9,029 bases of DNA from JAPYTU01 sp036166735 (GTDB lineage: Bacteria; Bacteroidota; Bacteroidia; Cytophagales; MED-G16), in assembly GCA_036166735.1 (NCBI GenBank), contig JAYZHG010000095.1:1-9029 (forward strand), in the 5' to 3' direction. The notes under the pieces are model-generated. The model did not search any database and was not told where the DNA came from. It saw nothing but the letters and a program-made list of their open reading frames with translations. Positions 6,174 through 9,029 of this stretch are shown here, piece after piece; within the stretch, counting starts at the first letter, position 1; each line of letters starts with the position of its first letter. Made by a program: the position numbers and the translations under genes.

Positions 6174-7412
6174 ATGATAAATAGTCATAATCCTCAAAAA
6201 TTTACAGGTCATACCCAATTAAAAACATCTCCATTCTTTGAAAGAACAAGTAAACTAAACCAATCTCAAGAATGGCGACGTTGGGGCGGATATCTGGCAG
6301 CTACACAATATGATTTACATCATGATAACGAATACTTTGCTATTAGAACAAAAGCTGCACTTTTAGATGTATCCCCATTATATAAATATAGTATAAAAGG
6401 TCCTGATGCTCAATCATTTATAGATAAGGTGGTAACAAGAAATATTAATATTTGTGAAATAGGTCAAGTTATGTATACTCCATGGTGTGATGAAAAAGGA
6501 AAAGTTATAGATGACGGCACAGTTCAACATCTTAGTGAAAATAATTTTCGACTTACAAGTGCAGAACCTAATTTAACATGGCTTTTAGATAATTCAAGTG
6601 GAATGAATGTTAATATTAAAGATGATTCGAACAACATAGCAGCATTAGCTCTTCAAGGTCCAAACTCAAGAGATATACTTAATTGTATTTCATTAAAATC
6701 TCTTAACAATTTAAAATTTTTTCGTCTTATAGATACTAAACTTAATGGAATCCCAGTAACTATTTCTAGGACTGGATACACAGGTGATTTAGGTTATGAA
6801 ATTTGGATAGATCCATCAAAATCAATAGAAATATGGGATATGCTTATGAAATCTGGAAAATCTTACGGAATAACACCTGTTGGACTTAATGCACTTGATA
6901 TATCTCGTATTGAAGCTTCTTTAATACTTTTAGATGTTGATTATATTTCATCAAAGCATGCTCTGATTGAGAATCGCAAATCATCTCCCTATGAATTGGG
7001 ATTGGATTGGACAGTAAAAATGAAAGGAAATGATTTTATTGGGAAAAAAGCTCTAGAATTAGAAAAAAAATCACCAAGCAATTGGAAATTTAGAGGAATT
7101 GAAATTCAATGGGAATCTCTAGAAAAAGAATATAAAAAAGTAGGACTTCCTCCTGGACTTCCTGGTATGGCATGGCGTACAAGTACCCCTCTATACTTTA
7201 AAAATAAACAAGTGGGTTATGCTACAAGTGGATGCTGGTCGCCAATTCTTAAATGCTACATTGCATTAGCCCATATACATGTAGATTATGCTGATATCAA
7301 TTCTTGTTTAGATTTTGAAATAAAAGTCGAACATTTTCGTAAGCTAACTCCTGCAATTGTTGTTGAAACTCCATTTTATAATCCGAAAAGAAAAATATCA
7401 TGTCCAAATTAA
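6174..7412 (+). CDS. GcvT-family (aminomethyltransferase-like) folate-binding protein
   Basis: A 412-residue cytoplasmic protein of the GcvT/DmdA/sarcosine-dehydrogenase C-terminal superfamily. These proteins bind tetrahydrofolate and accept a one-carbon unit from a methylamine, aminomethyl or methylthio substrate. Visible motifs are IGQVMYTPWCDEKGKVIDDG (96-115), whose Asp113-Asp114 pair matches the conserved acidic site of GcvT, then ALQGPNSRDIL (159-169), SRTGYTGDLGYEIW (198-211) and LGLDWTVKMKGNDFIGKKAL (275-294). The C-terminal barrel domain contains GYATSGCWSPILK (348-360). The N-terminus is about 45 residues longer than in GcvT and the segment NALDISRIEASLILLDVDY (239-257) departs from the GcvT form. 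It therefore looks like a separate subfamily and not the glycine cleavage T protein; no gcvH or gcvP is nearby. The ATG is the first after an in-frame TGA at 6150-6152. Its end overlaps the next gene by 13 bases, which suggests translational coupling. The substrate is unknown; demethylation of a methylated amine or sulfur compound is an inference. Confidence 0.8.
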   Translation: MINSHNPQKFTGHTQLKTSPFFERTSKLNQSQEWRRWGGYLAATQYDLHHDNEYFAIRTKAALLDVSPLYKYSIKGPDAQSFIDKVVTRNINICEIGQVMYTPWCDEKGKVIDDGTVQHLSENNFRLTSAEPNLTWLLDNSSGMNVNIKDDSNNIAALALQGPNSRDILNCISLKSLNNLKFFRLIDTKLNGIPVTISRTGYTGDLGYEIWIDPSKSIEIWDMLMKSGKSYGITPVGLNALDISRIEASLILLDVDYISSKHALIENRKSSPYELGLDWTVKMKGNDFIGKKALELEKKSPSNWKFRGIEIQWESLEKEYKKVGLPPGLPGMAWRTSTPLYFKNKQVGYATSGCWSPILKCYIALAHIHVDYADINSCLDFEIKVEHFRKLTPAIVVETPFYNPKRKISCPN

Positions 7413-8980
7413 GTAAATACGATGCTATAATAATAGGTGGTGGACATAATGGTCTCACTGCTGCTGCATATCTAGCAAGAGCAGGAAAAAAAGTCTTAGT
7501 TTTAGAACGTCGTTATGTTTTAGGTGGAGCAGCTGTAACAGAAGAAATATTTCCTGGTTTTAAATTTTCAGTTTGTTCATATGTTATAAGTCTTTTAAAA
7601 TCCAATGTCATAAGAGAACTAATGCTTCCACGATTTGGTCTTGGAATTCTTCCACTCGAAAGCACATTTACACCTCTAGATAATGATTATTTATTTAGAA
7701 CTTCTGATGGAGACCAAACGTATAAAGAAATTTATCGCCATTCTCCTAAAGATGCTGAAACTTATAAACGTTTTGGTCCTCTTATGGGACAAATTGGTAT
7801 GGCAGTAAGACCAATATTAGAAACTATCGCTCCAAACCCACTAAATCCTAGCATTTCTGATTTAATGGCTCTAAAAAAACTTCTTAATCATGTAAAAGGA
7901 TTAAGCAATGAACATTTTGAATACCTATGTAAACTTATGACTATGAGTTCAGCTGATTTTTTAGATGAATGGTTTGAATTTGAACCTTTAAAAGCAACAA
8001 TGGCTGCAAGTGGTATTATTGGAACATTTATGGGTCCACGTTCACCTGGATCAGCATACGTTATGTTGCATCACTATATGGGTGATATTGATGGTGCATT
8101 TAGAGCATGGGGTTTTCAGAAAGGTGGTACAGGAGAACTAAGTATGACTATTGCACGCTCTGCACAACATTTTGGTGCAGATATCATGACAGAAGCACCT
8201 GTAAATAAAGTTATAACAAAAAATGGCAAAGCAATAGGTGTAGCTTTAGAGAATGGTGATGAATACAAATCAAATATTGTTATTTCTGGACTAGATCCTA
8301 AGCTTACATTTCTAAAACTTGTTGATGAAAAAGAATTACCATCTGATTTTGTTCAAGATATTAAAAATTTTAAAATTCGTGGATCTTCTGGAAAAGTAAA
8401 CCTCGCCTTAGATGGACTTCCAAATTTTACATCTCTTCCAGGAGATGGACCTCATCTTCGAGGAGCTATTTCAATAAGTCCTAATTATAATCATCTAGAA
8501 AAAGCGTATGACGATGCTAAATATGGAAACTTTTCTAAAGAACCCTATATGGATATTATCCTACCATCAGTTTTAGATCCAGATATGGCACCCCCTGGAA
8601 AACATGTTATGTCATGTTTTGTTCAATATGCACCTTATGATATCAAAGGTGGATGGAATGATTCAAAAAGAGAGGCTTTTGGGGATGCTGTAATTAATAC
8701 TCTCGCTCGTTATGCTCCAAACATCAAAGATATAATTTTGCACAGACAAGTTCTAACACCAAAAGATTTAGAAACCACATTTGGTTTAACAGAAGGAAAT
8801 ATATTTCATGGAGAGCTCACACTTCAACAATTATTCTCTCTAAGACCAGCTGTTAAATGGGCTGATTACACAACACCTATAAAAAATTATTTTCAATGTG
8901 GGTCTGGTACTCATCCTGGTGGCGGGATTACCGGTTCTCCAGGAGAAATGGCAGCTAAAAAAATATTAAAAATATGGTGA
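7400..8980 (+). CDS. FAD-dependent oxidoreductase, PYROXD2/phytoene-desaturase-like
   Basis: A complete 526-residue flavoprotein. The N-terminal Rossmann fold carries the FAD-binding IIGGGHNGLTAAAYLARAG (11-29), with Glu36 at the end of the second strand as the likely ribose ligand. ERRYVLGGAAVTEEIFPGFK (36-55) is characteristic of the PYROXD2 branch. The C-terminal FAD motif is GSGTHPGGGITGSPGE (501-516). Overall length and these motifs fit the bacterial PYROXD2-like group better than carotenoid desaturases, and no carotenoid genes are nearby. No signal peptide is present, so it should act in the cytoplasm. Position between a GcvT-like gene and a second FAD oxidoreductase, with overlaps at both ends (13 and 7 bases), suggests the three proteins act on one pathway. 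An amine or C-C/C-N bond oxidation is plausible, but the reaction is unknown. Older annotations as 'phytoene dehydrogenase' or 'amine oxidase' would be over-specific. Confidence 0.85.
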   Translation: MSKLSKYDAIIIGGGHNGLTAAAYLARAGKKVLVLERRYVLGGAAVTEEIFPGFKFSVCSYVISLLKSNVIRELMLPRFGLGILPLESTFTPLDNDYLFRTSDGDQTYKEIYRHSPKDAETYKRFGPLMGQIGMAVRPILETIAPNPLNPSISDLMALKKLLNHVKGLSNEHFEYLCKLMTMSSADFLDEWFEFEPLKATMAASGIIGTFMGPRSPGSAYVMLHHYMGDIDGAFRAWGFQKGGTGELSMTIARSAQHFGADIMTEAPVNKVITKNGKAIGVALENGDEYKSNIVISGLDPKLTFLKLVDEKELPSDFVQDIKNFKIRGSSGKVNLALDGLPNFTSLPGDGPHLRGAISISPNYNHLEKAYDDAKYGNFSKEPYMDIILPSVLDPDMAPPGKHVMSCFVQYAPYDIKGGWNDSKREAFGDAVINTLARYAPNIKDIILHRQVLTPKDLETTFGLTEGNIFHGELTLQQLFSLRPAVKWADYTTPIKNYFQCGSGTHPGGGITGSPGEMAAKKILKIW

Positions 8981-9029
8981 CAAAAGAATACGATATTATT
9001 ATAGTGGGTGGTGGTATTAATAGCCTTAC
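8974..9029 (+). CDS. Partial second FAD-dependent oxidoreductase (N-terminus only)
   Basis: The ATG at 8974 overlaps the last seven bases of the preceding gene, including its TGA at 8978-8980, and opens a frame that runs off the right edge. The 18 complete codons give MVTKEYDIIIVGGGINSL. This is the beta strand and glycine-rich loop (GGGxNSL) of an FAD-binding Rossmann fold, nearly the same in layout as the start of the upstream protein (YDAIIIGGGHNGL). It is therefore most likely a paralogous oxidoreductase of the same broad family, translated by coupling to its neighbour. A GTG at 8977 is an alternative start. The rest of the protein, and so the exact subfamily, cannot be seen. Confidence 0.75.
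   Translation, partial: MVTKEYDIIIVGGGINSL

Noticed and set aside
7400..8980. Carotenoid phytoene desaturase (crtI).
   Set aside because: The N-terminal ERRYVLGGAAVTEE segment fits the PYROXD2 branch better, and no crtB or other carotenoid gene is adjacent.

Overview
The window looks like chromosomal DNA of a marine-type member of the Bacteroidota, probably a flavobacterium. This rests on several signs. Base composition is strongly AT-rich. No start codon has a convincing Shine-Dalgarno sequence. There are two short lipoproteins-type N-termini with Bacteroidota-like features (LLAC and TFSC lipoboxes), and a long secreted Asp-box (BNR/sortilin-type) protein of a kind common in this phylum. 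One promoter matches the Bacteroidota sigma factor consensus exactly (TTG, 19 bases, TAnnTTTG). The species cannot be named from the sequence.

Left part (1-379): the 5' end of a minus-strand lipoprotein gene whose first 48 codons suggest a GH16 beta-glucanase (laminarinase type), then a plus-strand tRNA with a CAT anticodon. Middle part (380-5597): three tightly packed plus-strand genes, probably one transcript. They encode a succinate-semialdehyde dehydrogenase (gabD), a secreted protein of about 920 residues with eleven Asp-box motifs, and a lipoprotein with a formylglycine-generating-enzyme-like (SUMF1) fold that lacks the catalytic cysteines. A small minus-strand cupin gene (5620-5985) converges on them, with an AT-only hairpin and T-run between the two converging genes.

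Right part (5986-9029): a 188-base intergenic region holds two divergent promoter candidates that overlap. The plus-strand one drives a translationally coupled set: a GcvT-family folate-binding protein, a PYROXD2/phytoene-desaturase-like FAD oxidoreductase, and the start of a second FAD oxidoreductase that overlaps the previous stop codon. This is the most interesting part of the window. It has the make-up of a catabolic module in which flavin oxidoreductases and a tetrahydrofolate-dependent transferase act on one substrate, perhaps a methylated or amine-containing compound, but the substrate cannot be read from the sequence.

The gabD product could use an aldehyde from such a pathway, but it lies in a separate transcription unit and that link is speculative. 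No mobile element, CRISPR array, rRNA or origin was seen, and no gene-free stretch exceeds 300 bases.
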